Of a stretch of 64,000 nucleotides of DNA, positions 7,104 to 14,651 are shown one piece after another. Origin of the DNA: an uncultured Oscillospiraceae bacterium (GTDB lineage: Bacteria; Bacillota; Clostridia; Oscillospirales; Oscillospiraceae); assembly GCA_934567355.1 (NCBI GenBank), contig CAKTJC010000011.1:1-64000 (forward strand). The letters are read 5' to 3'. The notes below the pieces were generated by a model that was not told where the DNA came from, searched no databases, and worked only from the letters and a program-made list of their open reading frames with translations. Each line of letters opens with the position of its first letter. Position 1 is the first letter of the stretch. The translations under genes were made by a program, and so were the position numbers.

Positions 7104-8045
7104 TTATTCGGCCTTTTCGTCCTTGGCCGGCTTCTTTGCCTTGCGCTTGCGGATGCTGCGGCGGGTCAGGGCGGTGACCAGCCAGACGATCAGGGCAATG
7201 ACAACGAGATAAGGCAGGTCGATGATCACCCATGAGACAAAGTCCACAATGGACTGTCCCAGGTCTACAATGCTGTCGCTCAGACCGTCGGTGATCTTCT
7301 GCCAGAAGCCCTGCTCCTCCACGGGGGTGTACTTCTCCACCTCCGTGACCCGCAGGGTAACTGTGGCGTAGTCCACCTGATTGTCGTACAGGCGCAGGGT
7401 AGAGGTGTAGCTTTCCAGCTGATAGCGCACCTCGGTCAGGCGTCCCTCGATGTCCAGCAGATCGCTCATGGTCTCGGCCTTTTCCATCAGCTCCAGCAGG
7501 CGGGCTTCCTCGGTTTTCAGAGCGTTCAGGCGGCCTTCGGTGTCGGTGTAGCTCAGGGTGATGTCCTCCACGCTGCGGCTGCTGGACACCAGGTTGGTCA
7601 TGCCGGACACATCCTCCGCAAAGCCGTCCACCTTATCGGCGGGCACGCGGACGGTCAGATAGGCATAGCGGCTGCGGCCGGTGTCGGCAGCGCTGCCGGT
7701 GACGGACTGGCTCTCTACATATCCGCCCAGCTCCAGAATTTTTGCACTCAGCTGCTCCAGCGCATTGTCCAGATTCTCCGTCTCGGCGGAAAGATTCATG
7801 GTGATGACCCATTTGCGGTTTTCGGGCAGGGCAATGGAGGCGCCCCCGGCGGACTTGCTGTTGCCGCTCAGAGCGACGGGCATGGATGTCTCAAAGGAAG
7901 TGTCCCCCGTGTCGTAGGCGGCACTGTAGACGGCGCGCTGAGGCACTGCATCGGCGGGCTCGGCGCTCTTTTGCCCGCAGGCGGCGAGACTGCCAAGAAG
8001 CAGCGCAGCGGCGGTGAGGGAAATAACGGCTTTTTTGATGTTCAT
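7104..8045 (-). CDS. DUF4349 lipoprotein with coiled coil and C-terminal membrane helix
   Basis: A 313-residue envelope protein. The signal ends in a lipobox (SLAAC, Cys23). The DUF4349 core follows: RKWVITMNLSAETENLD, LGGYVESQSVTG, YLTVRVPADKVDGF, then the helical EARLLELMEKAETMSDLLDIE coiled coil and the strand VDYATVTLRVTEV. A transmembrane helix lies near residues 265-295 and a basic tail (RRSIRKRKAKKPAK) ends the protein inside the cell. Family function is unknown. The ATG at 8045 has AAGGAGG; an upstream ATG lacks a ribosome site. Confidence 0.88.
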   Translation of the reverse strand: MNIKKAVISLTAAALLLGSLAACGQKSAEPADAVPQRAVYSAAYDTGDTSFETSMPVALSGNSKSAGGASIALPENRKWVITMNLSAETENLDNALEQLSAKILELGGYVESQSVTGSAADTGRSRYAYLTVRVPADKVDGFAEDVSGMTNLVSSSRSVEDITLSYTDTEGRLNALKTEEARLLELMEKAETMSDLLDIEGRLTEVRYQLESYTSTLRLYDNQVDYATVTLRVTEVEKYTPVEEQGFWQKITDGLSDSIVDLGQSIVDFVSWVIIDLPYLVVIALIVWLVTALTRRSIRKRKAKKPAKDEKAE

Positions 8046-8139
8046 GGTGAATCCTCCTTGTGAATGTAAGCATATCAGTTTTTGGCGCAATTTGCAATGG
8101 CTGCTTTCACCCTGTATGTGGGATTTGCAAGGAAAAAGG

Positions 8140-8168
8140 TTGCAATGAAGCAGTAAATTTTGTATAAT
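8140..8168 (+). promoter_or_regulatory. Sigma-A promoter for tdk
   Basis: TTGCAA (8140-8145), 17 bp, TATAAT (8163-8168). The -10 hexamer lies just upstream of an in-frame ATG at 8167, which is therefore not the start of tdk. Confidence 0.78.
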
Positions 8169-8193
8169 GTTTTCCGACAGGAGGGGTTTACCG

Positions 8194-8808
8194 TTGGCAA
8201 AGCTCTATTTCAAGTATGGCGCCATGGGTTCCAGCAAGACGGCTCAGGCGCTGATCACCAAATACAATTATGAGGAAAATGATCTTTCCGTCTGGCTGCT
8301 CAAGCCCAGCGCCGATACCCGGGACGGAAAGAATATCCTGCGCAGCCGCATCGGGCTGGAAGCGGAGGTGGAGATCGTCTCTCCCCGGACGGACATCCTG
8401 GCGCTGTTCCGCCGGGAGCGGCTGGGCAAGTGCGACGTTATCATTGTGGATGAATGCCAGTTTTTGACCATGGAGCAGATCGACCAGCTGCGCGCCATTG
8501 TGGATGAGCACAATATCCCGGTGATGTGCTTCGGCCTGCGCACCGATTTCCAGACCAGGCTCTTCCCCGGCAGCCACCGGCTGATGGAGATCGCCGATAC
8601 CATTCAGGAGATCAAAACCATCTGCGACTGCGGCGCAAAGGCCACCGTCAATGCCCGTATCGACAGCACCGGCCATATTGTTACCCAGGGCGCACAGGTG
8701 GTGCTGGGCGGCAACGACAGCTATATTGCCATGTGCCACAAGTGTTATGTCCGCGGCATCCAGGAGCACCGGGTGATCCGGCTCCACGGGCACGGAGGTT
8801 CCAAATGA
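8194..8808 (+). CDS. tdk: Thymidine kinase (type II)
   Basis: A 204-residue type II thymidine kinase that phosphorylates thymidine and deoxyuridine with ATP for salvage. The P-loop GAMGSSKTAQA is at residues 8-18, the Walker B/catalytic Glu in IIVDECQFL near residue 88, and the structural zinc Cys pairs in CDCGAKAT and CHKCYV. The lasso region lies between them. The start is TTG 8194, because AGGAGGGG sits 8 bases upstream and the promoter -10 overlaps the only upstream ATG. The stop overlaps the next gene (ATGA). Confidence 0.95.
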   Translation: MAKLYFKYGAMGSSKTAQALITKYNYEENDLSVWLLKPSADTRDGKNILRSRIGLEAEVEIVSPRTDILALFRRERLGKCDVIIVDECQFLTMEQIDQLRAIVDEHNIPVMCFGLRTDFQTRLFPGSHRLMEIADTIQEIKTICDCGAKATVNARIDSTGHIVTQGAQVVLGGNDSYIAMCHKCYVRGIQEHRVIRLHGHGGSK

Positions 8809-9104
8809 GTCTGACGGTGAATATCTATTATACCGGGAAGAACGGCAGCGCCCGGGCGTTTGCACAGGAGATGGTCGCCTCCGGCCTGGTCGAAAGGATC
8901 CGGGCGGAGGAAGGGAACGAGAAATATGAATACTTTTTCCCCATGGACGACCCGGAGACGGTGCTGCTGATCGACCGCTGGCAGAGCCAGCAGGCGCTGG
9001 ACATCCATCACAAAACCCCCATGATGGCGGAAATCGCCGCCCTGCGGGGAAAATACAGGCTGAAGATGCGGGCAGAGCGCCTCACGGAAGCACCGCAGAA
9101 ATAA
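8805..9104 (+). CDS. ABM-fold protein (putative quinol monooxygenase family)
   Basis: A 99-residue protein with the ferredoxin-like fold of the ABM superfamily: TVNIYYTGKNGSARAFAQEM, then an acidic segment, KYEYFFPMDDPETVLLIDRW, and the conserved helix QQALDIHHKTPMMAEIAAL with its HH motif. The family includes YgiN-type quinol monooxygenases and heme-degrading enzymes, but most small members have no proven reaction. It overlaps the tdk stop by four bases, so the pair is translationally coupled; the link with thymidine kinase is unexplained. Confidence 0.8.
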   Translation: MSLTVNIYYTGKNGSARAFAQEMVASGLVERIRAEEGNEKYEYFFPMDDPETVLLIDRWQSQQALDIHHKTPMMAEIAALRGKYRLKMRAERLTEAPQK

Positions 9105-9219
9105 AGGAACCTCTAAATAAACCATCTGCGGCGGCAGCAGCGGGTCGTTTGCCCTCATCCCTTGCCTGGGAACAAATTCCCTCGCTGCCAGCGCTTGCTG
9201 CTTTATTCAGAGCTTCCTA
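9105..9219 (+). repeat. Interspersed palindromic element, copy B (short form)
   Basis: 115 bp with ends GGAACCTCTAAATAAACC and CTTTATTCAGAGCTTCC. The outer arms (GCAGCGGGTC...TTTGCC and AACAAATTCCCTCGCTGCC) match copies A and C, but the central GGGAAATAC hairpin is missing. The left end begins directly after the stop codon of the ABM gene, and the right end is about 20 bases before deoC. Confidence 0.82.
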
Positions 9220-9240
9220 AGCAACAAAGGAGAATGCACT

Positions 9241-9900
9241 ATGAAAATTGAAGAAATTCTTGCAAAATGTGATCACACCCTGCTGACCCAGACTGCCACC
9301 TGGGCAGAAATCAAAGCCATCTGCGATGACGGCATAAAGTATCACACCGCCTCCGTCTGCATCCCCGCCTCCTATGTGAAGCAAGCCAAGGAATATGTGG
9401 GGGACAAGTTGGCAATCTGCACCGTCATCGGCTTCCCCAACGGCTACGATACTACCGCTGCCAAGTGCTTCATGGCCTCCGATGCCGTGGAAAACGGCGC
9501 GGACGAAGTGGATATGGTCATCAATATCGGCTGGGTCAAGGACGGCCTGTATGACCGGGTGCGCGATGAGATCGCCGCCGTGAAGCAGGCCTGCCACGGC
9601 AAGCTTCTGAAGGTCATCATCGAAACCTGCCTGCTCACCGACGACGAGAAGATCGCCATGTGCAAGGCCGTGTCCGACAGCGGCGCGGACTATATCAAAA
9701 CCTCCACCGGCTTTAGTAAGGCAGGCGCTACCTTCCACGATGTGGAGCTGTTTGCGAAGCACGTCGCCCCCCACGTGAAGATCAAGGCCGCCGGCGGCAT
9801 TTCCAGCCTGGAGGATGCCGAGAAGTTCATCGAGCTGGGTGCGTCCCGCCTGGGCACCTCCCGGATCGTGAAGCTGGCCAAGGCCATGGAACAAAATTGA
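9241..9900 (+). CDS. deoC: Deoxyribose-phosphate aldolase
   Basis: A 219-residue class I aldolase that splits 2-deoxyribose 5-phosphate into glyceraldehyde 3-phosphate and acetaldehyde. The Schiff-base lysine is K153 in DYIKTSTGF and the second catalytic lysine is K182 in [10 protein letters not shown]; the N-terminal DHTLL motif and the EVDMVINIG strand are intact. It is first of a tight deoC-deoD-deoB-cdd run with an AAAGGAG ribosome site, and lies just beyond repeat copy B. Confidence 0.96.
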   Translation: MKIEEILAKCDHTLLTQTATWAEIKAICDDGIKYHTASVCIPASYVKQAKEYVGDKLAICTVIGFPNGYDTTAAKCFMASDAVENGADEVDMVINIGWVKDGLYDRVRDEIAAVKQACHGKLLKVIIETCLLTDDEKIAMCKAVSDSGADYIKTSTGFSKAGATFHDVELFAKHVAPHVKIKAAGGISSLEDAEKFIELGASRLGTSRIVKLAKAMEQN

Positions 9901-9916
9901 AAGGAGACCAACTGAT

Positions 9917-10663
9917 ATGCTTAATACCCCTACTCCCCACATTTCCGCCAAGCCCGGCGATTTCGGCAAGACCGTGCTGATGCCCGGCGATCCTCTGCGG
10001 GCCAAATTCATTGCAGAAACCTTCCTGGAAAACCCGGTGCTGGTCAACAATGTCCGGGGTGTTCAGGGTCACACCGGCTACTACAAGGGCGTGAAGGTCT
10101 CCGTGATGGCTTCCGGCATGGGTATGCCCGCCATTGGCATCTACTCCCACGAGCTGTACAACGGCTACGGCGTGGAGAACATCATCCGGGTCGGCTCTGC
10201 CGGCTCCATCCAGGAGCATGTGAAGCTGTATGACCTGGTCATCGGTCAGGGCGCCTGCACCGACTCCAATTTTGCCGCCCAGTTCCATCTGCCCGGCACC
10301 TTCGCCCCCATTGCCTCCTGGGAGCTGCTGAAAGAGGCAGTCAGTGCCGCCGAAGCCAACGGTGCCCGCTACCATGTGGGCAACCTGAATTCCTCCGACG
10401 TGTTCTACGGCGATCACATCGGCGTGCCCGAGGGACTGGACAGTGTGTACGGCCTGCAGAAGATGGGCGTGCTGGCGCTGGAAATGGAAGCTGCCGCCCT
10501 GTATATGAACGCCGCCCGGTACGGCAAGCGGGCGCTTGCCATCTGCACCATTTCCGACTCCCTGGTGACCGGTGAGGAAACCACCAGCCAGGAGCGGCAG
10601 ACTGCTTTCACCACCATGATGAAGGTCGCGCTGGACGTGGCTGCCGCCATGGAAAGGAAATAA
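9917..10663 (+). CDS. deoD: Purine nucleoside phosphorylase, DeoD type
   Basis: A 248-residue hexameric PNP that converts purine (deoxy)ribonucleosides to base plus (deoxy)ribose 1-phosphate. Visible motifs: N-terminal TPHISAKPGDFGKTVLMPGD, the phosphate-binding RVGSAGS segment, EMEAAALY, and ISDSLVTGEE with the catalytic Asp. Length and order match the E. coli type. It starts 16 bases after deoC with AAAGGAG, and its product feeds the deoB mutase next in line. Confidence 0.96.
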   Translation: MLNTPTPHISAKPGDFGKTVLMPGDPLRAKFIAETFLENPVLVNNVRGVQGHTGYYKGVKVSVMASGMGMPAIGIYSHELYNGYGVENIIRVGSAGSIQEHVKLYDLVIGQGACTDSNFAAQFHLPGTFAPIASWELLKEAVSAAEANGARYHVGNLNSSDVFYGDHIGVPEGLDSVYGLQKMGVLALEMEAAALYMNAARYGKRALAICTISDSLVTGEETTSQERQTAFTTMMKVALDVAAAMERK

Positions 10664-10667
10664 AGCA

Positions 10668-11834
10668 ATGAAACGGATTTTCTTGATTGTGCTGGACTCC
10701 TGCGGCGTGGGCGCCGCGCCGGACAGCGAACAATTCGGGGACATCGGGGTGAATACCCTGCGCTCCTGCGCCGCATCGAAAAAATTCTCCATCCCCAACC
10801 TGGTTGCCGCAGGCCTGGGCAATATGGACGGCATCGACTATCTGCCGAAGGCAGAGCATCCCACCGCCGCGCTGTGCCGCCTGCAGGAGGCATCCATGGG
10901 AAAGGACACCACCATCGGGCACTGGGAGATCGCGGGCATCGTCTCGCCCAATCCCCTGCCTACCTATCCCCACGGCTTCCCCAAGGAAGTGCTGGATGAA
11001 TTCGAAAAGGCCACGGGGCGCGGCGTGCTGTGCAACCTGCCCTATTCCGGCACCGATGTTATCCGGGACTACGGCGAGGAGCAGAAGAAAACCGGCAAGT
11101 GGATCGTCTACACCTCCGCCGACTCCGTGTTCCAGGTGGCGGCCAATGAGGCGTGGATCCCGCTGGAGGAGCTGTACGACGCCTGCCGCAAGGCAAGAAA
11201 AATTCTCACGGGGAAGCACGGCGTGGGTCGTGTGATCGCCCGTCCCTATATGGGGGAGACGGCCGGCGAGTTCCGCCGCACCTCCAACCGGCATGATTTT
11301 TCCCTGGAGCCCCCGGCGCAGACCATGCTGGACGCCATCAAGGCTGCCGGACTGGATACGCTGGCAGTGGGCAAGATCTTCGATATTTTTGCAGGCCGGG
11401 GCACCACCGACCATGTGTTCAATAAGTCCAATACCGACGGCATGCAGCATACGTCGGATTACGCCGCGAAGGATTTCCATGGGCTGTGCTTTGTGAATCT
11501 GGTGGACTTTGACATGCAGTACGGCCATCGCCGGGACGTGGACGGCTACGCCAACGCCCTGACGGAATTTGATGCCTGGCTCGGAAATTTCCTGCCCACC
11601 CTGGGGGAGGAGGACATGGTGATGATCACCGCCGACCACGGCTGTGACCCCGCCTATACCGCAACCACCGACCACACCCGGGAGTATGTCCCCCTGGTCA
11701 TTCTGGGCAAGCGGATAAAGCCCGTGAACCTGGGCACCCGCAAGAGCTTTGCGGACATTGCTGCCACCGTTACGGACATCCTGGGCGTTCCCTTTGATAC
11801 CCCGGGCAAGAGCTTTGCCGGGGAGATCCTGTGA
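10668..11834 (+). CDS. deoB: Phosphopentomutase
   Basis: A 388-residue DeoB of the alkaline-phosphatase superfamily, interconverting (deoxy)ribose 1- and 5-phosphates with Mn. Metal and phosphothreonine motifs are present: LDSCGVGAAPD at the N terminus, KDTTIGHWE with the phosphorylated Thr, GRGTTDHVFN, NLVDFDMQYGHRRD and ITADHGCDP, and the late TDHTREYVP. It starts five bases after deoD. Confidence 0.97.
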   Translation: MKRIFLIVLDSCGVGAAPDSEQFGDIGVNTLRSCAASKKFSIPNLVAAGLGNMDGIDYLPKAEHPTAALCRLQEASMGKDTTIGHWEIAGIVSPNPLPTYPHGFPKEVLDEFEKATGRGVLCNLPYSGTDVIRDYGEEQKKTGKWIVYTSADSVFQVAANEAWIPLEELYDACRKARKILTGKHGVGRVIARPYMGETAGEFRRTSNRHDFSLEPPAQTMLDAIKAAGLDTLAVGKIFDIFAGRGTTDHVFNKSNTDGMQHTSDYAAKDFHGLCFVNLVDFDMQYGHRRDVDGYANALTEFDAWLGNFLPTLGEEDMVMITADHGCDPAYTATTDHTREYVPLVILGKRIKPVNLGTRKSFADIAATVTDILGVPFDTPGKSFAGEIL

Positions 11835-11848
11835 CAGGAGGGCATGAT

Positions 11849-12259
11849 ATGAAGCCAGAGGAACTGAATGCATTGGCAGTGGAGGCCATGGGGCACGCCT
11901 ATGCTCCCTACTCCGGCTACAAGGTCGGTGCGGCGCTGCTGTGTGCCGACGGCACGGTGTATCAGGGCTGCAACATTGAAAACGCCTCCTTCACCCCCAC
12001 CATCTGCGCCGAGCGGACGGCCTTCTTCAAGGCCATTTACGATGGGCACCGGGATTTCGCTGCCCTGTCCGTCTGCGGCGGCAAGGACGGGGTCATTACG
12101 GGTGTGTTTCCGCCCTGCGGCGTCTGCCGCCAGGTGATGCGGGAATTCTGCCCGGATGATTTCCCGGTGTATATGGTTGGCGCGAACGGCGCATATGAGC
12201 GGGTCACCCTTGCCGAGCTGCTGCCCCATAGCTTCGCGGCATCCACCCATATGAAGTGA
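11849..12259 (+). CDS. cdd: Cytidine deaminase
   Basis: A 136-residue tetrameric-type cytidine deaminase, making (deoxy)uridine from (deoxy)cytidine. The zinc site is complete: CAERTA with the catalytic Glu and PCGVCRQ with the two Cys ligands. GCNIENASFTPTICAERTA is the standard substrate loop. ATG 11849 has CAGGAGGG eight bases upstream. It closes the deo run; no pyrimidine nucleoside phosphorylase is present in this cluster. Confidence 0.96.
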   Translation: MKPEELNALAVEAMGHAYAPYSGYKVGAALLCADGTVYQGCNIENASFTPTICAERTAFFKAIYDGHRDFAALSVCGGKDGVITGVFPPCGVCRQVMREFCPDDFPVYMVGANGAYERVTLAELLPHSFAASTHMK

Positions 12260-12280
12260 GAGAGCCGGTTAATTTTCATA

Positions 12281-12297
12281 TCCAACCGCAGGTTGGA
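12281..12297. promoter_or_regulatory. Short inverted repeat between cdd and the XRE gene
   Basis: TCCAACC-GCA-GGTTGGA, a 7-bp perfect inverted repeat not followed by a T-run. It could be an operator for the XRE regulator 100 bases downstream or a weak RNA hairpin. The rest of the 12260-12397 gap shows nothing else I can name. Confidence 0.3.
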
Positions 12298-12397
12298 CGC
12301 GCTCCAACTACGAAAAGCTTGCTTTTTCCGCCCTTTTTCACTATGCTGTTCATGAGCGCTCGAGAAAACACAATGAAAAAGGCGGTATTTATAAGAT

Positions 12398-13027
12398 ATG
12401 GAACAGATTTATTTTGGTCAGCGGATCGCCCAGCTCCGGCGGGAGCGGGGAATGACCCAAGAGAATTTAGCCCAGAAGCTGGGCATCACCAATCAGGCCG
12501 TGTCCAAGTGGGAAAGCGACCAGTGCTGCCCGGACATCATGCAGCTGCCCGTCCTGGCGGATACCTTCGGCATCACGCTGGATGAGCTGTTCGGAAGGGC
12601 ACAGAAGACCAATACGATGCTGCCCTGGCCGGATGACGGCAACCTGCGCGCAATATGCTTCCTGGGGCAGAGCCTTGTGGAGCACAAGGAAATCTTGCCC
12701 GATGAAAGGAGCCTTGAAAAGGCAGAGCTGCATTTTTCCGGTACGGTGGAAAACATCCGGTCGGATTATTCCGTGATCTGTAAGGATTCCATCATCCACG
12801 GCAACGTGTGGGCCGGCGACGGCGTGCGGTGCGGCGAGGTCGGCGGGAGCGTGCAGGCCGGTGACGGCGTGGAATGCGGCAGTGTCCGCGGCAGTGTCAC
12901 CGCCGGCGACAGCATACAGTGCGGCGATGTGGGCGGCAGCGCCTGTGCCGGCGACAGCCTCCACTGCGGCAACATCGGCGGCATGGCCAAAGCCGGTGAC
13001 CGCATCTATTGCACCGGCAAATCATAA
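12398..13027 (+). CDS. XRE-family regulator with C-terminal Cys-ladder beta-helix repeats
   Basis: A 209-residue protein. Residues 1-65 are a classical HTH_3 domain (RIAQLRRERGMTQENLAQKL, GITNQAVSKWESDQ, PVLADTFGITLDELF). Residues 80-125 form a linker. From about residue 128 the chain is built of 15-residue repeats of the form (V/I)xCGxVxGSVxAGDx, four and a half times, each with one Cys at the same place (VRCGEV, VECGSV, IQCGDV, LHCGNI, IYC). Such Gly-rich short repeats predict a stacked beta solenoid, like bactofilin-type polymer-forming tails, with Cys side chains stacked in a column. A redox, metal or assembly-sensing role is possible but unproven. Two hairpins follow, the second a terminator. 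Confidence 0.85.
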   Translation: MEQIYFGQRIAQLRRERGMTQENLAQKLGITNQAVSKWESDQCCPDIMQLPVLADTFGITLDELFGRAQKTNTMLPWPDDGNLRAICFLGQSLVEHKEILPDERSLEKAELHFSGTVENIRSDYSVICKDSIIHGNVWAGDGVRCGEVGGSVQAGDGVECGSVRGSVTAGDSIQCGDVGGSACAGDSLHCGNIGGMAKAGDRIYCTGKS

Positions 13028-13037
13028 CTCTTTTTCC

Positions 13038-13105
13038 GAGCAACGCTGTGGGTCAACGACTCACAGCGTTGCTCAGACTGCCAAAAAAGGCTAACAGCCT
13101 TTTTT
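13038..13105 (+). terminator. Hairpin plus terminator after the XRE gene
   Basis: First hairpin: GAGCAACGCTGTG (13038-13050) / CACAGCGTTGCTC (13062-13074), 13 bp, perfect. Second: AAAAAAGGCT / AGCCTTTTTT (13083-13092 with 13096-13105), a compact terminator. Together they should end the XRE transcript. Confidence 0.82.
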
Positions 13106-13252
13106 GACAAAGAGGATTGCAGTCTGCTGCGCGCACTCCTTGTCCGCCGATGGAGGACAACTCGCACTGCTCCGCGCTAAGAGCCGCCTTCGGCGGTTGC
13201 GCTCTGCACAGCGCTGCGGCGCTAGACTTGCAGCCTGTAAGGTATTTTCCGC
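13106..13252. other. GC-rich intergenic segment without a gene
   Basis: No credible coding frame. It contains several short inverted repeats (for example GAGCCGCC-TTC-GGCGG and GCGCTGCGGCGC) and is bounded by GGATTGCAGTCTGC at 13113 and ACTTGCAGCCTGTAAGGTAT at 13226. Parts of both bounds recur in the 16925-16953 gap, so it looks like a shuffled repeat module. Confidence 0.5.
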
Positions 13253-13332
13253 CAGGTACACGCCCCGGCAGAAAATGATCTGACTTTATTTGCCGCCTGC
13301 GGGCGGCAAACTCTGCGAGGCTTTTTTGACAC
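13253..13332 (+). repeat. Second intergenic repeat family, copy 1
   Basis: Begins CAGGTACACGCCCCGGCA and ends CTCTGCGAGGCTTTTTTGAC, with an internal 8-bp hairpin TTGCCGCC-TGCG-GGCGGCAA. The same order of blocks is found at 17982-18049. It is unrelated to the GGAAACTCTGAAT family. It sits just upstream of the MFS gene. Confidence 0.8.
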
Positions 13333-13379
13333 GTTGCTGTGCAGAAAATGCTTCTAAAACAAAAAGGAAATATCCTCCA

Positions 13380-14639
13380 ATGAAAAACCTGATTACCCAA
13401 TATTCCGGCCTGAAGCGGGAGATCTATATTCTCTTCGTGGGCAAGCTGGTCACGGCCATGGGCTCCTTTGTCTGGCCGATGCTCACCTTTTTGCTTACCG
13501 AAAAGCTGGGCTTCAACGATGGCACCGCCGCCATGCTGATCGCCACGGCGGGACTGATCTCCCTGCCCGTGGCGCTGCTGGGCGGCAAGCTGGCTGACCG
13601 CTTCCGGCGCAAGAACATCATCATCCTTTTCGACTGCCTGACGGTCTTTATGTGCGTCCTGGCATTCCTGCTGCCCATCGGCTATCACACGGCGGTGCTG
13701 ATCTTCTTTTCCGCGCTCTTCCAGACGGCGGAAACCCCTGCCTACGATGCCTTGAATGCGGATTATTCCACCACCGTGCAGCGGGAGCGGGCGTTTTCCC
13801 TATCCTATCTGGGCTATAATCTGGGCTTCGTGTTCGGCGCAAGCATGAGCGGCATCCTCTTCCAGAACCACACCAATTTGGCATTTTTGATCAACGGTCT
13901 GGCGATTTTTACCTCTACCGTGCTGATTTTCTTCTTCGTCAAGCCGGAAAATGCCGTCCACGAGACGGAAGTCCAGACGCAGAGCTACGGCGAGTACGAG
14001 ATGCCCCTGCCGGAGTCCGTGCCCATTTTGCAGGTGCTCTGGCAGCGCAGGGCGGTGCTCTTCATTCTGCTGATCGGCTGCTTTTCCTCCGTGGCCAACA
14101 GCTCCGTGGGCATGCTGCTGCCGCTCCAGCTGAAGGCGGAGCTGAGGGAGCAGGGGGCGGCGGTTTACGGCTACCTCAATTCCCTCAATGGCTTTGTGGT
14201 GATCCTGTTTACACCGATCCTGACCATGCTGCTCAGACGTCTGACGGAGATCCCGAAAACCATCCTGGGGCTGGCGCTCTTTCTGGGCGGCATGGCGCTG
14301 TTCATGTGCAGCGGAGCACGGTGGGTTCTGTTTTTGGGGATGTTCGTGTATACGCTGGGGGAGGTCGTGTCCGTCCTGGGTGGCAATCCCTATTCCTCCC
14401 GCCGCATCCCCGCTTCCCACCGGGGGCGCATCGGCGGCATTCATACTGTGGCTTATTCCGTTTTCCAGTCCCTCAACCAGTATTTTATCAGCTTCATCCT
14501 CCTGGCGGCGGAGGGGCAGTACCATCTGTTATGGCTGATTTTTATCGGCATCGGACTTCTTGCCGAGGTTCTGTATGTCCTCGTCCATCCCCTCGACCGC
14601 CGCACCTTCCCGAAGCTGTATGAAAAAGGAACGTTTTAA
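13380..14639 (+). CDS. Major facilitator superfamily transporter
   Basis: A 419-residue protein with about 12 hydrophobic helices. The MFS signature between helices 2 and 3 is present as GGKLADRFRRKN (near residue 60), and the helix-8/9 loop and GALR-type segments are consistent with a drug or metabolite efflux permease (DHA-like). Start ATG 13380 has AAAAAGGAAAT upstream and the hydrophobic N terminus begins about ten residues in. The metalloprotease gene follows 12 bases later, so the two are one transcript. Substrate is not inferable. Confidence 0.9.
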   Translation: MKNLITQYSGLKREIYILFVGKLVTAMGSFVWPMLTFLLTEKLGFNDGTAAMLIATAGLISLPVALLGGKLADRFRRKNIIILFDCLTVFMCVLAFLLPIGYHTAVLIFFSALFQTAETPAYDALNADYSTTVQRERAFSLSYLGYNLGFVFGASMSGILFQNHTNLAFLINGLAIFTSTVLIFFFVKPENAVHETEVQTQSYGEYEMPLPESVPILQVLWQRRAVLFILLIGCFSSVANSSVGMLLPLQLKAELREQGAAVYGYLNSLNGFVVILFTPILTMLLRRLTEIPKTILGLALFLGGMALFMCSGARWVLFLGMFVYTLGEVVSVLGGNPYSSRRIPASHRGRIGGIHTVAYSVFQSLNQYFISFILLAAEGQYHLLWLIFIGIGLLAEVLYVLVHPLDRRTFPKLYEKGTF

Positions 14640-14651
14640 GGAGAGAACGCC

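Noticed and set aside
12256..12397. Small gene upstream of the XRE gene in another frame
   Set aside because: No ribosome site and it overlaps the XRE coding region in a shifted frame.
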